Shown: one piece after another, positions 16,925 through 26,317 of the stretch | How the letters are laid out: every line of letters starts with the position of its first letter | Position numbering within the stretch: position 1 is the first letter of the stretch | NCBI RefSeq assembly: GCF_001424905.1 | Contig: NZ_LMCU01000001.1 | Span: 2,535,480-2,599,479 of the forward strand | Reading direction: 5' to 3' | From: Leifsonia sp. Root112D2 | Lineage (GTDB): Bacteria; Actinomycetota; Actinomycetes; Actinomycetales; Microbacteriaceae | Length of the DNA: 64,000 bases | Notes under the pieces: generated by a model | Databases searched by the model: none | What the model saw: only the letters and a program-made list of their open reading frames with translations | Told to the model about the DNA's origin: nothing | Made by a program: the position numbers and the translations under genes

Positions 16925-17875
16925 ATGTTGGCAGGAAGAAGTGGCATGTTGGCACGAAGAAGAGGCCTGATTGCCGCCGGAATCATCGCGATAGGCGCTA
17001 TCACGCTCGCGGGGTGTTCGTCAGGCAACCCGCTCGACAGTTCCAGTTCGGATGGTGGTGGCGCATCCGCCGGTTCGACGACCATCACCGTTGGCTCGGC
17101 CGCGTTCCCCGAGAACGAGATCATCGCCGAGGTCTATGCCCAGGCGTTGGAAGGAGCGGGCGTCACCGTCAAGAAACAACTTAATATCGGCCAGCGCGAT
17201 GTGTATCTGGCCGCCCTCAAAGACGGTTCGATAGACCTGATTCCGGAGTACTCGGGCAATCTGCTGCAGTACTACTCGAAGGACTCGACCGCCCAGACCA
17301 GCGAAGATGTCTTCGCCGCGCTCAACGATGCGCTGCCTTCGGGCTTCGAGGTTTTGAACCAGGCAAAGGCCCAGGACCGCGACTCGTATAACGTGACGAA
17401 GCAATTCTCCGAGAAATACAACGTGACCTCCCTCGCCGACCTGTCGAAGGTCACCGAGCCGCTGACCGTCGGCGCGAACTCGGAGTTCGCCACCCGCCCG
17501 TATGGCATTCCGGGGCTCAAGAGCGAATACGGCGTGAGCGCGAAACTGCTGCCGATCAGCGACAGCGGCGGTCCGTTGACCACGAAGGCGCTCGACACCA
17601 ACCAGGTGCAGCTCGCCGATATCTACACGACCACGCCATCGATCAAGAACTACGTCACGCTCGACGACCCGAAGCACCTGATCGTGGCGCAGAACGTCGT
17701 GCCGCTGATCAACTCGAAGAAGGTGACCGACAAGGTCAGAGACGTGCTCAATAAGGTCTCCGCGGCACTCACCACCGACGATCTGATCAGCTTCAACGAG
17801 AAGAGCAGCGGCGACGCCAAGGAAGCCTCCGACAAGATCGCCAAGGACTGGCTGGACTCCAAGGGCATCAAGTAG
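16925..17875 (+). CDS. Osmoprotectant substrate-binding lipoprotein
   Basis: A 316-aa extracellular binding protein. The signal peptide ends in LAGC with the lipid-modified Cys at residue 31, then a Ser/Gly-rich linker. TITVGSAAFPENEIIAEVYAQ and DLIPEYSGNLLQYY are typical of the glycine betaine/choline-binding OpuAC family. The ATG at 16925 has GAGG 5 nt upstream; a second in-frame ATG occurs seven codons later. It is 49 nt after the second permease and is the last gene before a strong hairpin. The exact solute cannot be predicted. Confidence 0.9.
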   Translation: MLAGRSGMLARRRGLIAAGIIAIGAITLAGCSSGNPLDSSSSDGGGASAGSTTITVGSAAFPENEIIAEVYAQALEGAGVTVKKQLNIGQRDVYLAALKDGSIDLIPEYSGNLLQYYSKDSTAQTSEDVFAALNDALPSGFEVLNQAKAQDRDSYNVTKQFSEKYNVTSLADLSKVTEPLTVGANSEFATRPYGIPGLKSEYGVSAKLLPISDSGGPLTTKALDTNQVQLADIYTTTPSIKNYVTLDDPKHLIVAQNVVPLINSKKVTDKVRDVLNKVSAALTTDDLISFNEKSSGDAKEASDKIAKDWLDSKGIK

Positions 17876-17904
17876 CTCCTCGTACGCGCATCATTGGGTA
17901 ATCT

Positions 17905-17931
17905 GGGAAGCCGGGCTATGCCCGGCTTCCC
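17905..17931. terminator. Strong hairpin after osmoprotectant operon
   Basis: A perfect 12-bp stem, GGGAAGCCGGGC paired with GCCCGGCTTCCC, closes on a 3-nt TAT loop. No T-tract follows, so it is an atypical intrinsic terminator, common in actinobacteria. It separates the importer operon from leuS. Confidence 0.65.
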
Positions 17932-17956
17932 CCCATTGACAGTGAATGAGAGTCCC

Positions 17957-20545
17957 GTGACGAACGAGCACGATTCCGCCGAGCATCCGATTCAGGGCGC
18001 GCACTACGACTTCGCGGCCATTCAAGAAAAATGGCTTCCCATCTGGGACGAGCTGAACCCGTTCGCCACGGGCGGCGACGACGACAAGCGACCGCGCAAG
18101 TATGTGCTCGATATGTTTCCCTACCCGTCGGGCGATCTGCACATGGGCCACGCCGAGGCGTTCGGATTCGGCGACTTCGTTGCCCGGTATTGGCGCCAGC
18201 AGGGATTCAATGTTCTGCACCCGATCGGCTGGGACTCCTTCGGGCTGCCCGCCGAAAACGCGGCGATCAAGCGCGGCATCGATCCGCGTGGCTGGACGTA
18301 CAGCAACATCGACCAGCAGAAGCGGAGTTTTCGTCTCTATGCGCCGTCGTTCGACTGGGATCGCGAACTGCACACCAGCGACCCCGAGTACTACCGCTGG
18401 ACACAGTGGCTGTTCCTGAAGTTGTACGAGAAGGGCCTGGCCTATCGCAAGGCCAGCCAGGTGAACTGGTGCCCCTTCGACCAGACCGTTCTCGCCAACG
18501 AGCAGGTGATCAACGGGCGCTGTGAGCGTTGCGAAAACCTGGTCACGAAGAAGAAACTCACGCAGTGGTACTTCCGCATCACCGACTACGGTGACCGCCT
18601 GCTCGACGACCTGAACCAGCTCGAAGGGGCCTGGCCGTCGAAGGTGCTCAGCATGCAGCGCAACTGGATCGGCCGCTCGACCGGTGCCGATGTGCACTTC
18701 GCCATCGAGGGACGTGACGAAGCGGTGACGGTGTACACGACCCGCCCGGACACGCTGTTCGGTGCCACGTTCATGGTCGTGGCGCCCGATTCCGATCTTG
18801 CTGCCGAGCTCGTGGCTGATGCCTCGGATGCCGTTCGGGAGCGCTTTGAGGGCTACCTGGAGAAGGTGCGCGGTACCACCGAGATGGATCGGCTGAGCAC
18901 CGACAGGGAGAAGACCGGCGTCTTCCTCGAGCGTTACGCGGTGAATCCCCTGAGCGGTGAGCGGCTGCCGATCTGGGCTGCGGACTACGTGCTGGCCGAC
19001 TACGGCCACGGCGCCGTCATGGCCGTGCCCGCTCACGACCAGCGTGACCTCGAGTTTGCGATGAAGTTCGAATTGCCCGTGCGCGTGGTGGTGGACACGA
19101 ACGCTCCGGTGACCGGGGTCATCCCCGTCATTCCAACCGACCCGGCGACCGGCGAGGCACTCGAGCCCGACGATCTGCCGTCTCTCGACCCTGCGTCTAC
19201 CGGTGTCGCGCTGACCGGCGTCGGTCGCCTGGTCAACTCCGGCCCGTTCGACGGGCTGAGCAAGGCCAACGCGATAGCCAAAATCACGGAGGCGCTGCAG
19301 GCATCCTCCCTGGGCGCGCCCACCACCAACTTTCGTCTGCGTGACTGGCTCATCTCGCGCCAGCGCTATTGGGGCGCGCCCATTCCGATCATCCACTGCG
19401 AAGCCTGCGGCGAGGTTGCGGTACCGGAGGACCAGCTTCCGGTGCGGCTTCCCGCGGCGGAAGGCCTCAACCTGCAGCCCAAGGGCACCAGCCCGCTGGG
19501 GGCGGCCGAGGACTGGGTCACCGTGTCCTGCCCCCGCTGCGGTGGGCCGGCAAAGCGCGACACCGACACCATGGATACCTTCGTCGACAGTTCCTGGTAC
19601 TACCTGCGCTACCTGTCGGCGAAAGACGACACGAAGGCGTTCGATGTTGCCCAGGTCGAGAAGTGGGCGCCCGTCGACCAGTATGTCGGCGGTGTCGAGC
19701 ACGCCATCCTGCACCTGCTGTATTCGCGCTTCATGACGAAGGTGCTTTTCGACGAGGGCTACCTCAGTTTCACCGAGCCGTTCACCTCCCTGCTCAACCA
19801 GGGAATGGTGCTCATGGACGGCTCCAAGATGAGCAAGAGCAAGGGAAATCTGGTCGAGTTCGCCGATGAATTGCGAGCGCACGGAGCGGATGCGCTGCGC
19901 GTGACGCTGGCGTTCGCAGGCCCGCCCGAAGACGACATCGACTGGGCAGATGTGTCCGCCGCCGGTAGTGCCAAGTTCCTTGCACGCGCCTGGCGCGTGG
20001 CCAATGATGTGGCCAGCGACCCCGATGTGGATTGGAAGGGCGGCGACGTCGGCCTGCGCCGGGTGACGCACCGTTTTCTCGCCGATGCCCCAGGTCTCGT
20101 GGAGTCGTTCAAGTTCAATGTCGTTGTCGCCCGGCTCATGGAGCTGGTGAACGCCACGCGTAAGGTCATCGATTCGGGCGCGGGCGGGGCCGATGCTGCG
20201 GTTCGCGAGGCTGCCGAGGCCACGGCGCTCGCGCTCAACCTGTTCGCGCCCTACGCTGCCGAAGACATGTGGTCGATCCTGGGTCATGAGCCGGCCGTGG
20301 CGCTGGCGCAATGGCGCAAGGCCGATCCGACACTTCTGGTCGACGAGTCGGTGGTCGCCGTCGTTCAGGTCGACGGCAAGGTGCGTGATCGCTTGGAGGT
20401 CTCCCCGAAGGTTTCGCCCGCCGAGCTGGAGGAACGTGCGCGCGCATCCGCCGCGGTTACGCGCGCCATCGGTGACAGGCAGATCGTGAACGTGATTGTT
20501 CGTGCGCCCCGTCTGGTGAACATCGCGACCAAGCCCGTCGGCTGA
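17957..20545 (+). CDS. leuS: Leucyl-tRNA synthetase
   Basis: An 862-aa class I synthetase that charges tRNA-Leu. The HIGH-type motif is HMGH (H62) in [19 protein letters not shown]; the KMSKS loop is KMSKSKGN at about residue 624. The editing domain (CP1) lies between, with [14 protein letters not shown] carrying the conserved Thr-rich editing site. Two Cys pairs (CEACG and CPRCGG) suggest an accessory zinc-binding element. The GTG at 17957 gives the usual family N-terminus; in-frame codons extend upstream to 17894 into the hairpin. Full length, no defects seen. Confidence 0.95.
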   Translation: MTNEHDSAEHPIQGAHYDFAAIQEKWLPIWDELNPFATGGDDDKRPRKYVLDMFPYPSGDLHMGHAEAFGFGDFVARYWRQQGFNVLHPIGWDSFGLPAENAAIKRGIDPRGWTYSNIDQQKRSFRLYAPSFDWDRELHTSDPEYYRWTQWLFLKLYEKGLAYRKASQVNWCPFDQTVLANEQVINGRCERCENLVTKKKLTQWYFRITDYGDRLLDDLNQLEGAWPSKVLSMQRNWIGRSTGADVHFAIEGRDEAVTVYTTRPDTLFGATFMVVAPDSDLAAELVADASDAVRERFEGYLEKVRGTTEMDRLSTDREKTGVFLERYAVNPLSGERLPIWAADYVLADYGHGAVMAVPAHDQRDLEFAMKFELPVRVVVDTNAPVTGVIPVIPTDPATGEALEPDDLPSLDPASTGVALTGVGRLVNSGPFDGLSKANAIAKITEALQASSLGAPTTNFRLRDWLISRQRYWGAPIPIIHCEACGEVAVPEDQLPVRLPAAEGLNLQPKGTSPLGAAEDWVTVSCPRCGGPAKRDTDTMDTFVDSSWYYLRYLSAKDDTKAFDVAQVEKWAPVDQYVGGVEHAILHLLYSRFMTKVLFDEGYLSFTEPFTSLLNQGMVLMDGSKMSKSKGNLVEFADELRAHGADALRVTLAFAGPPEDDIDWADVSAAGSAKFLARAWRVANDVASDPDVDWKGGDVGLRRVTHRFLADAPGLVESFKFNVVVARLMELVNATRKVIDSGAGGADAAVREAAEATALALNLFAPYAAEDMWSILGHEPAVALAQWRKADPTLLVDESVVAVVQVDGKVRDRLEVSPKVSPAELEERARASAAVTRAIGDRQIVNVIVRAPRLVNIATKPVG

Positions 20546-20571
20546 CCGTCCGGCCTCGATCCCGGTACTGC

Positions 20572-20587
20572 ACAGGCGGTCGCCTGT
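20572..20587. terminator. Possible hairpin after leuS
   Basis: ACAGGCG and CGCCTGT form a perfect 7-bp palindrome around a GT centre, 26 nt after the leuS stop codon. No T-tract follows directly. It may be a weak terminator or RNA structure before comEA. Confidence 0.35.
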
Positions 20588-20640
20588 AGCGCTTGTGCAC
20601 AGCTGGGCGCCTCTGACTGCTCTGTCGGTTTTGGGGGCTT

Positions 20641-20646
20641 TAACCT
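20641..20646 (+). promoter_or_regulatory. -10 hexamer of comEA (leaderless type)
   Basis: TAACCT is followed by six bases (GCCGGA) and then the GTG of comEA at 20653. This predicts a leaderless transcript; GCCGGA is also too close to act as a ribosome-binding site. Confidence 0.45.
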
Positions 20647-20652
20647 GCCGGA

Positions 20653-21363
20653 GTGGACGCCGAAGAATCGAGTGACGAACTCTCTTCGCTGGCGCCCACG
20701 GCCCGACGCATGCCACGCGGGGTGCGCCTGCGTATCGGCGTGGGGGCTGGCATCGTGTTGCTTATCGCTGCGCTCGTGATAGCAGTGGCCGTCTCGGCTC
20801 TGGCCCCGCATGGCAGTTCACAGACCGTCACGGCCGTGACCGCGGCCTCCGGTGCCTCGTCACGAGCGACGGATGCGCCGGGCGCTCCGGCGCGCACCGA
20901 CGGCCCCAGCTCGCCGCTCTTTGTGCACGTGCTCGGGGCCGTGAAGAACCCGGGACTGTTCCAGTTGCACGACGGCGCCCGGGTCGTGGACGCCGTGGCC
21001 GCCGCCGGCGGATTCACCAGTGACGCGGAGCAGGGCGGCGTGAACCTCGCACGCGTGGTCTCAGACGGTGAACAACTGGTGGTGCCGAAGGTCGGTGAGA
21101 GCCCACCCGCTGCAGGCGGTGGGGGAGGCGTTCCCGGTGGTGCGGGCGGTGCTGGCGCTTCGGCGCCCGGAGCCAAGATCAATATCAACACCGCAACGGC
21201 CTCGCAGCTTGAGGCGCTGCCGCGAATCGGCCCCGCGATGGCGCAACGTATCGTGGATTGGAGAGGCACCAACGGTCGCTTCAGCACGGTCGATGATCTT
21301 TTGAGCGTCACCGGCATCGGGCAGAAGACGTTCGACGGTCTCAAAGATCTGGTGACCGTGTGA
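20653..21363 (+). CDS. comEA: ComEA-type DNA-binding competence protein
   Basis: A 236-aa membrane-anchored protein. A basic N-terminus precedes one helix (about residues 28-52), then a Ser/Ala-rich linker, an SLBB domain (FVHVLGAVKNPGLFQLHDGARV), a Gly-rich spacer and a C-terminal helix-hairpin-helix pair (ININTATASQLEALPRIGPAMAQRIVDWR). The HhH motifs bind double-stranded DNA outside the cell during natural transformation. It overlaps comEC by 4 nt. Whether this organism is competent is unknown; these genes persist widely in actinobacteria. Confidence 0.92.
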   Translation: MDAEESSDELSSLAPTARRMPRGVRLRIGVGAGIVLLIAALVIAVAVSALAPHGSSQTVTAVTAASGASSRATDAPGAPARTDGPSSPLFVHVLGAVKNPGLFQLHDGARVVDAVAAAGGFTSDAEQGGVNLARVVSDGEQLVVPKVGESPPAAGGGGGVPGGAGGAGASAPGAKININTATASQLEALPRIGPAMAQRIVDWRGTNGRFSTVDDLLSVTGIGQKTFDGLKDLVTV

Positions 21364-23792
21364 GCATCGACCTGCGACTCGGCCTGCCCGCCGTGGCCTG
21401 CTGGCTGGTCTGTGGCGTCTTGGTGGCGCTGCCTGGGCAGGCATTCGCGGCGATGCTGATGCTGTGGGCGGCGGCACTGGTGAGTGCCGTGACATTGTTC
21501 CTTCTCCGGGCACGAATTCGGGTCGCTCGCGTGGTGGGCGTGCTCTGCGTTTCCCTGGCGGCGGCGTCCCTGGGCGCCAGCGCGGTCTGCGCGACGGCGC
21601 CGGCCCGCCGGCCAGCGGCGCTGGTCGCCGCCACCGGCGGTGGTCGGGTGGTGACCGCGTTGATGCGGGTGGACTCGACGCCCGTCGCGTCCGCGGCATC
21701 CGGCTTCGCAGACGCGGAAAAGACCAGGCGCCAGTTTCGCGCAACGATGACTGTCGTGCAGAGTGCCGGGGTCGAGTACCGGCTCTCTGCACCGGCGCTG
21801 GTGTTCGTGTCGCAGCGCGCGGGCGCGCGCGTCGCGCCGCTGCAGATCGGCTCAACGATCCGGCTGCGGGCGACGCTGAAACCGCTGATGCCGGAGGAGG
21901 GCACCGCGTTCCTGGTGTTCGGCACCAGTCCTCCGGGCGCCGTCGGCGACCCGCCGTGGTGGCTGTCGTGGGCGAACGAGCTGCGCTCGTCGTTCTCTCG
22001 TGCCTCAACGAGCCTCCCCGGCGAGGGCGGCGAACTTCTTCCGGGGCTCTCGATAGGCGACGTCAGTGCGGTCAGCGATGGCCTCGACGCGAATATGAAG
22101 GCCAGCTCGCTCAGCCATCTCACCGCTGTCTCCGGCGCGAACTGTGCAGTGATCATCGCGGTGATCATGATGCTCGGAGCGGCGCTGGGGCTGCGCCGCG
22201 GCATCCGCGTGGGCGTGGCGTTGTTCACCCTTGCCGGCTTCGTCGTGCTCGTCACGCCGGGCGCGAGCGTGTTGCGTGCTGCGGTCATGGCAGTGATAGT
22301 GGTCACCTCGGCAGCGGCCGGCAGACCCGGGCGCGGTGTGCCCGCGCTGGGGGCCGCCGTCATAGTGCTCCTCGTGCTCGATCCTTGGATGTCCCGCAAC
22401 TACGGCTTCGCCCTCTCGGTGCTGGCGACCGCGGGGTTGCTGGTGCTCGCGGCACCCCTGGCCCAGAGGCTTTCGCGATGGATGCCACGCATGCTGGCCA
22501 TGGCCATCGCGATTCCACTGGCCGCGCAGCTTGCGTGCCAGCCCGTGCTCATTCTGCTGAATCCCGCGATCCCGCTCTATGGCGTGGCCGCCAACATGCT
22601 CGCCGAGCCCGCCGCACCCGTTGCCACCGTGTTGGGACTTATCGCCTGCCTGCTGCTGCCGTGGCTGCCGGGCGTGGGCTTCGCGTGCGCGCAGATTGCC
22701 TGGCTGCCGGCGTCCTGGATCGCCGCCGTGGCGAACGTCTCTGTCGAACTGCCGGCGAGCCAGCTGCCCTGGCTCGGCGGTATCGCCGGTGTCGGCGTGC
22801 TCACGGTGCTGATGGTGCTGCTGTTCATCGTGGTGTTCCGGCCACCGGGGCGCCGCGGGCGCCGGGCCGTGGCATCCGCAACGGTGCTGCTCATCGTGTT
22901 CCTGGGCGCATACGGTGGCACGCTGATCGGCGGGGGCGTCGGCCGCGTCCTGGCGGTGCCGCACGACTGGCAGATCGCCGCGTGTGACATCGGACAGGGC
23001 GATGCCGTGCTGGTGCAGAGCGGCGAACTGCACGCGCTCATCGACGTCGGGCCCGATCCGAGGCCGCTAGCTTCCTGCCTTCAGACCCTGGGCATCCGAC
23101 ATATCGATCTGCTCGTGTTGACCCATTACGACCTCGATCACGTGGGCGGATTGGACGCCGTCATAGGCATGGTGGGCGTCGCACTCGTCGGCACGCCGGA
23201 GGGGGCGCAGGATCAACGCAAAATCGATGCGCTGGTCTCCGGTGGCGCGGATGTGCGACGGGCCTCGAGCGGAGACCATGGCACTCTCGGCGCGTTACGC
23301 TGGGACATTCTCTGGCCGCAAAGCGGTTCCCAACGTATGCAGACGGGCAACGACGGATGCGTGACGATCCAGTTCGATGGCGCGGGCATCCGCTCGCTGT
23401 TTCTCGGCGATCTGGGGGAGGACTCGCAGAACGCGCTGCTGGCCACCAGGCGCGTCAGGCCTGTCGACGTGGTGAAGGTCGCCCACCATGGCTCCGCCGA
23501 CCAGAGCGAGGAGATGTATCGTACCCTCGGTGCCAGGCTCGGCGTCATCTCGGTGGGAGCGCACAACAGCTACGGGCATCCGACGGATCGGCTGCTGGGT
23601 ATCCTGGCGCGGGTCGGCACGAGGGCGCTGCGCACCGATAGGCAGGGCATGATTTTGATAGCCCCTGTGCCTGGACGGCCCGGCGAGCTCACCGTGTGGA
23701 GTCAGCGACAGGACGCGGCCCCCGACGTCGGATCAGTTGTGCAGACGGGCACCCGGGCGAGCCCGCAAGGGAACGCGGTGGTCGGCGGCTGA
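21360..23792 (+). CDS. comEC: ComEC/Rec2 DNA-uptake channel
   Basis: An 810-aa membrane protein. Hydrophobic N-terminal helices are followed by a soluble region, then the competence domain with many helices (starting near LPGLSIGDVSAVSDGL and HLTAVSGANCAVI). A C-terminal metallo-beta-lactamase-like domain carries LTHYDLDHVGG, with H589, D591, D593 and H594 as metal ligands, and VKVAHHGSADQS. The protein conducts single-stranded DNA across the membrane and the C-terminal domain is a probable nuclease. The GTG start overlaps the comEA stop. Confidence 0.93.
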   Translation: MSIDLRLGLPAVACWLVCGVLVALPGQAFAAMLMLWAAALVSAVTLFLLRARIRVARVVGVLCVSLAAASLGASAVCATAPARRPAALVAATGGGRVVTALMRVDSTPVASAASGFADAEKTRRQFRATMTVVQSAGVEYRLSAPALVFVSQRAGARVAPLQIGSTIRLRATLKPLMPEEGTAFLVFGTSPPGAVGDPPWWLSWANELRSSFSRASTSLPGEGGELLPGLSIGDVSAVSDGLDANMKASSLSHLTAVSGANCAVIIAVIMMLGAALGLRRGIRVGVALFTLAGFVVLVTPGASVLRAAVMAVIVVTSAAAGRPGRGVPALGAAVIVLLVLDPWMSRNYGFALSVLATAGLLVLAAPLAQRLSRWMPRMLAMAIAIPLAAQLACQPVLILLNPAIPLYGVAANMLAEPAAPVATVLGLIACLLLPWLPGVGFACAQIAWLPASWIAAVANVSVELPASQLPWLGGIAGVGVLTVLMVLLFIVVFRPPGRRGRRAVASATVLLIVFLGAYGGTLIGGGVGRVLAVPHDWQIAACDIGQGDAVLVQSGELHALIDVGPDPRPLASCLQTLGIRHIDLLVLTHYDLDHVGGLDAVIGMVGVALVGTPEGAQDQRKIDALVSGGADVRRASSGDHGTLGALRWDILWPQSGSQRMQTGNDGCVTIQFDGAGIRSLFLGDLGEDSQNALLATRRVRPVDVVKVAHHGSADQSEEMYRTLGARLGVISVGAHNSYGHPTDRLLGILARVGTRALRTDRQGMILIAPVPGRPGELTVWSQRQDAAPDVGSVVQTGTRASPQGNAVVGG

Positions 23793-23824
23793 AGCTAGGC
23801 TTGTGCGCGAGAAGAAGGAGTGTG

Positions 23825-24859
23825 GTGGCGGCGCGAGGCGGTAAGAGCTCCAGCGGCACGGCGAAGGCCGCGGCATCGATTCCGCAGCTTTCATGGGACG
23901 GCACTCGTGCGGCTCCCGTCGTGTTGGTCTCAGGCACCGAGACGGTGCTGGCCGACCGGGCGATGCGGGCATTGAGGGATCTGCTCAAGGTCGAAGACCC
24001 GAGTCTTGAGGTCAGCGATATTCTCGCCAGTGACTATGCGCCGGGGGAGTTGCTGACCCTGGCCAGCCCGTCGCTCTTCGCCGAGCCACGCCTGATTCGC
24101 GTTGACGCCGTCGAGAAGTGCACCGACGCGTTCCTGAGCGAGACGCTGGCGTATCTCAGCGACCCGGCCGAGGGTGCGGTGGTCGTGCTGCGGCACGCGG
24201 GCGGGGTGCGCGGCAAGAAGCTTCTCGATGCGATTCGTTCCGGGCTGGGCGGCGGCGTCGAGGTGGTGTGCGCCGAGCTCAAGAAGGACAGCGACAAATA
24301 CGAGTTCGCCCGTGCCGAGTTCGCCCGCGCCCAGAAGCGCATCGCACCGGGCGCGTTGCGCGCCATCACCACAGCGTTCGTCGACGACCTGGCCGAGCTC
24401 GCCGCAGCGTGCCAGCAGCTCATCTCCGATGCCAGCGAGGAGATCACTGAGGCCACCGTCGACAAGTATTACGGGGGTCGGGTAGAGGCCAACGCGTTCC
24501 GGGTGGCGGATGCCGCCATAGCCGGCCGTCACGGAGAGGCTCTGGTCACCCTGCGGCACGCGCTTGCATCCGGGGCGGATCCCGTTCCGATCGTCGCGGC
24601 GTTCGCGAGCAAGATTCGAACCATGGCCAAGCTCTCCGGCGCGCGTGGGGCATCCGGCCAGTTGGCTCGGCAGTTCGGCCTGGCACCGTGGCAGGTTGAA
24701 CGTGCACAGCGTGATCTGCGCGGCTGGGACGAGGCCGGGCTCGGCAGATGCATCGAGACTCTCGCCGCCACGGATGCCGCCATCAAGGGCGGCGGTCGGG
24801 ATCCGGTGTTCTCCCTCGAACGCCTGGTGCGCGTCGTCAGCGCACGCGGCGCCGTTTAG
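23825..24859 (+). CDS. holA: DNA polymerase III delta subunit
   Basis: A 344-aa clamp-loader delta subunit. After a short Ser/Ala-rich tail, PVVLVSGTETVLADRAMRAL matches the HolA N-terminal domain, and TEATVDKYYGGRVEANAFRVADA is the typical start of the middle domain. The subunit opens the beta clamp for loading on DNA. Two GTG codons (23822 and 23825) follow AAGGAG; the second has the better spacing. Its position after comEA-comEC and before rpsT is the standard actinobacterial order. It converges on rpsT. Confidence 0.9.
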   Translation: MAARGGKSSSGTAKAAASIPQLSWDGTRAAPVVLVSGTETVLADRAMRALRDLLKVEDPSLEVSDILASDYAPGELLTLASPSLFAEPRLIRVDAVEKCTDAFLSETLAYLSDPAEGAVVVLRHAGGVRGKKLLDAIRSGLGGGVEVVCAELKKDSDKYEFARAEFARAQKRIAPGALRAITTAFVDDLAELAAACQQLISDASEEITEATVDKYYGGRVEANAFRVADAAIAGRHGEALVTLRHALASGADPVPIVAAFASKIRTMAKLSGARGASGQLARQFGLAPWQVERAQRDLRGWDEAGLGRCIETLAATDAAIKGGGRDPVFSLERLVRVVSARGAV

Positions 24860-24865
24860 ATACGC

Positions 24866-24892
24866 AAAAGCCCCCGCCGCGATGGCGAGGGC
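24866..24892 (-). terminator. rpsT intrinsic terminator
   Basis: On the minus strand GCCCTCGCC pairs with GGCGGGGGC (one G-U pair) around a 5-nt loop, followed by TTTT. It sits 24 nt beyond the rpsT stop codon. Confidence 0.75.
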
Positions 24893-24915
24893 CTGAGCTT
24901 GCCGAAGGGCGAGAC

Positions 24916-25176
24916 CTAGAGGCTCGCAACCTGCTTGGCGATCGACGACTTGCGGTTAGCTGCCTGGTTCTTGTGGAGCACGCCCTTGCTCGTGGCCTTG
25001 TCGAGCTTCTTGGCTGCGACCTTGAGCGCGCTGACGGCCTTGTCCTTGTCGCCTGCCGCAACGGCCTCGCGCGTGGCGCGAACCGCTGTCTTGACCTCGC
25101 TGCGGACGGCCTTGTTGCGGTCCTGCGCCTTCTTGTTGGTGCCGATGCGCTTGATCTGCGACTTAATGTTTGCCAC
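24916..25176 (-). CDS. rpsT: 30S ribosomal protein S20
   Basis: An 86-aa, Lys- and Ala-rich helical protein. [15 protein letters not shown] at the N-terminus and [14 protein letters not shown] near the C-terminus are diagnostic of S20, which binds the 5' domain of 16S rRNA during 30S assembly. The start is GTG, not ATG. Rare S20 starts are known to dampen translation in other bacteria, where S20 is autoregulated. It is monocistronic, with its own terminator. Confidence 0.97.
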   Translation of the reverse strand: MANIKSQIKRIGTNKKAQDRNKAVRSEVKTAVRATREAVAAGDKDKAVSALKVAAKKLDKATSKGVLHKNQAANRKSSIAKQVASL

Positions 25177-25288
25177 GGGTGATTCCGTCTTTCGTTAGGG
25201 GTGATTTTTCGTGATGTACCGCTCGGCGAGAGAGGGCGCCAGGCGGTTCGATTCGTGCGGTCTCAACCCACACGCAAGCCAACAGGAG

Positions 25289-25318
25289 ACTTTACCAGTA
25301 ATCCGTGTGAGACGACAA
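25289..25318 (-). promoter_or_regulatory. Possible rpsT promoter
   Basis: On the minus strand TTGTCG (25313-25318) and TAAAGT (25289-25294) are separated by 18 bp, about 110 nt ahead of rpsT. This would leave a long 5' leader. The match is moderate. Confidence 0.3.
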
Positions 25319-25336
25319 TTGACGTCTCTGGCGGCC

Positions 25337-26230
25337 TCACGCGCGTGGCGCGTACGATCCGTTGCTGAGTTCCTCGAGAAGACTCGGAGAATTCGGCTCC
25401 CAGCCCAGGTCGATGCGGGCGCCCGTGCCCGTCGACTGCTGGTCGAGCAGTAGTGCGTCGGCGAACGCGGCGCCGAGTCGCTCGCGGGTCGCATCCGGCG
25501 TCTCGGGCTCGACCCCGCCCGCAAGAGACGCGGCTGCCGCGGCCGCCTCGCCCAGTTCGCGCACGGTCGGATTCTGGCCGCTGGCCCCGATAAAAAGGGC
25601 GCCTGCGGTGGCGTTCTCGTAGGCCAGAACATAGAGCGCGGCAAGGTCGTCGACGTGCACGGTGGTCCAGTGCTGGCTGCCGTCACCGATGAGCCGCAGG
25701 CTGCGCGCGGCACGCTCGCCACGCGGCGCGTTCGCCACGAGGTTGGGCAGGCCCGCCCCGTGCCCGTAGACAACGGCGGGTACCACGACGATGCCCCGGA
25801 TGCCTGCGGCGGCGCGCACGCGCTGCTCGATTGCCGGGCGCCACGCGGTCAATGCCGGGGGCTGCTCCAGGGAATCCTCCGTAATAGCGGGGTTGGTGCC
25901 GAAGGTCCAGATTCCACCCGTGTGAATGTACGCCTTGCCGCTGCCGGCGAGTGCGGAGATCACGGTGTCGGCGACGGCCGCATCGACGGCACCGGCATCC
26001 TTGTCTCCGGTGTTCGCGGTGTGGATCACACCGTCGCTCTCGGCCACGGCGCGGCCGAGCATAGCCGTGTCGGTGATGTCGCCGACAAGGGCAGTCGCCC
26101 CGGACGCCTCGACAATGCGCGCCTTTTCGTCAGAGCGCACCAGTGCGGTGACCTCGTGGCCCTCCTCGAGAAGTCGGGTGAGTACTGCAGTGCCGATGAA
26201 ACCGGTCGCACCGGTGAGAAATACGCTCAT
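25337..26230 (-). CDS. NAD(P)-dependent epimerase/SDR-type protein
   Basis: A 297-aa extended or atypical SDR. It starts with SVFLTGATGFIGTAVLTRLLEEG, the TGxxGxxG nucleotide-binding site, then VIHTANTGDKD. The usual YxxxK active site is not obvious: VVVPAVVYGHGAG holds the equivalent VYG segment. This looks like the NAD(P)-binding family that includes nucleoside-diphosphate-sugar epimerase homologues and NmrA-like proteins. The ATG at 26230 starts directly before the Rossmann motif. It is divergent from the siderophore genes; substrate unknown. Confidence 0.8.
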   Translation of the reverse strand: MSVFLTGATGFIGTAVLTRLLEEGHEVTALVRSDEKARIVEASGATALVGDITDTAMLGRAVAESDGVIHTANTGDKDAGAVDAAVADTVISALAGSGKAYIHTGGIWTFGTNPAITEDSLEQPPALTAWRPAIEQRVRAAAGIRGIVVVPAVVYGHGAGLPNLVANAPRGERAARSLRLIGDGSQHWTTVHVDDLAALYVLAYENATAGALFIGASGQNPTVRELGEAAAAAASLAGGVEPETPDATRERLGAAFADALLLDQQSTGTGARIDLGWEPNSPSLLEELSNGSYAPRA

Positions 26231-26280
26231 GCAGACAGTCAACACCATCCCTCTTCTCCCGGGGACGTCGCCAATGTCGG

Positions 26281-26311
26281 TTGACAGATCTTAGGTAAGG
26301 CATGCCATACT
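26281..26311 (+). promoter_or_regulatory. Iron-box-like operator and leaderless promoter
   Basis: A perfect -35 TTGACA (26281-26286) is followed by CATACT (26306-26311) as -10, 19 bp later, then six bases and the GTG at 26318. Between them, 26291-26309 matches 13 of 19 positions of the IdeR/DtxR consensus (left half TTAGGT-AGGC, right half CC--A). An iron-loaded DtxR-type repressor would shut off this promoter. Confidence 0.6.
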
Positions 26312-26317
26312 TAGGCT

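Noticed and set aside
17891..20716. A 941-codon open frame on the minus strand opposite leuS
   Set aside because: It has the Arg/Gly/His-rich composition of an antisense reading of a GC-rich gene and no domain, while leuS on the other strand is complete and conserved.
22005..23033. A 342-codon frame opposite comEC, rich in His and Gln
   Set aside because: It is the antisense of the comEC membrane domain; the composition reflects leucine and alanine codons on the other strand.
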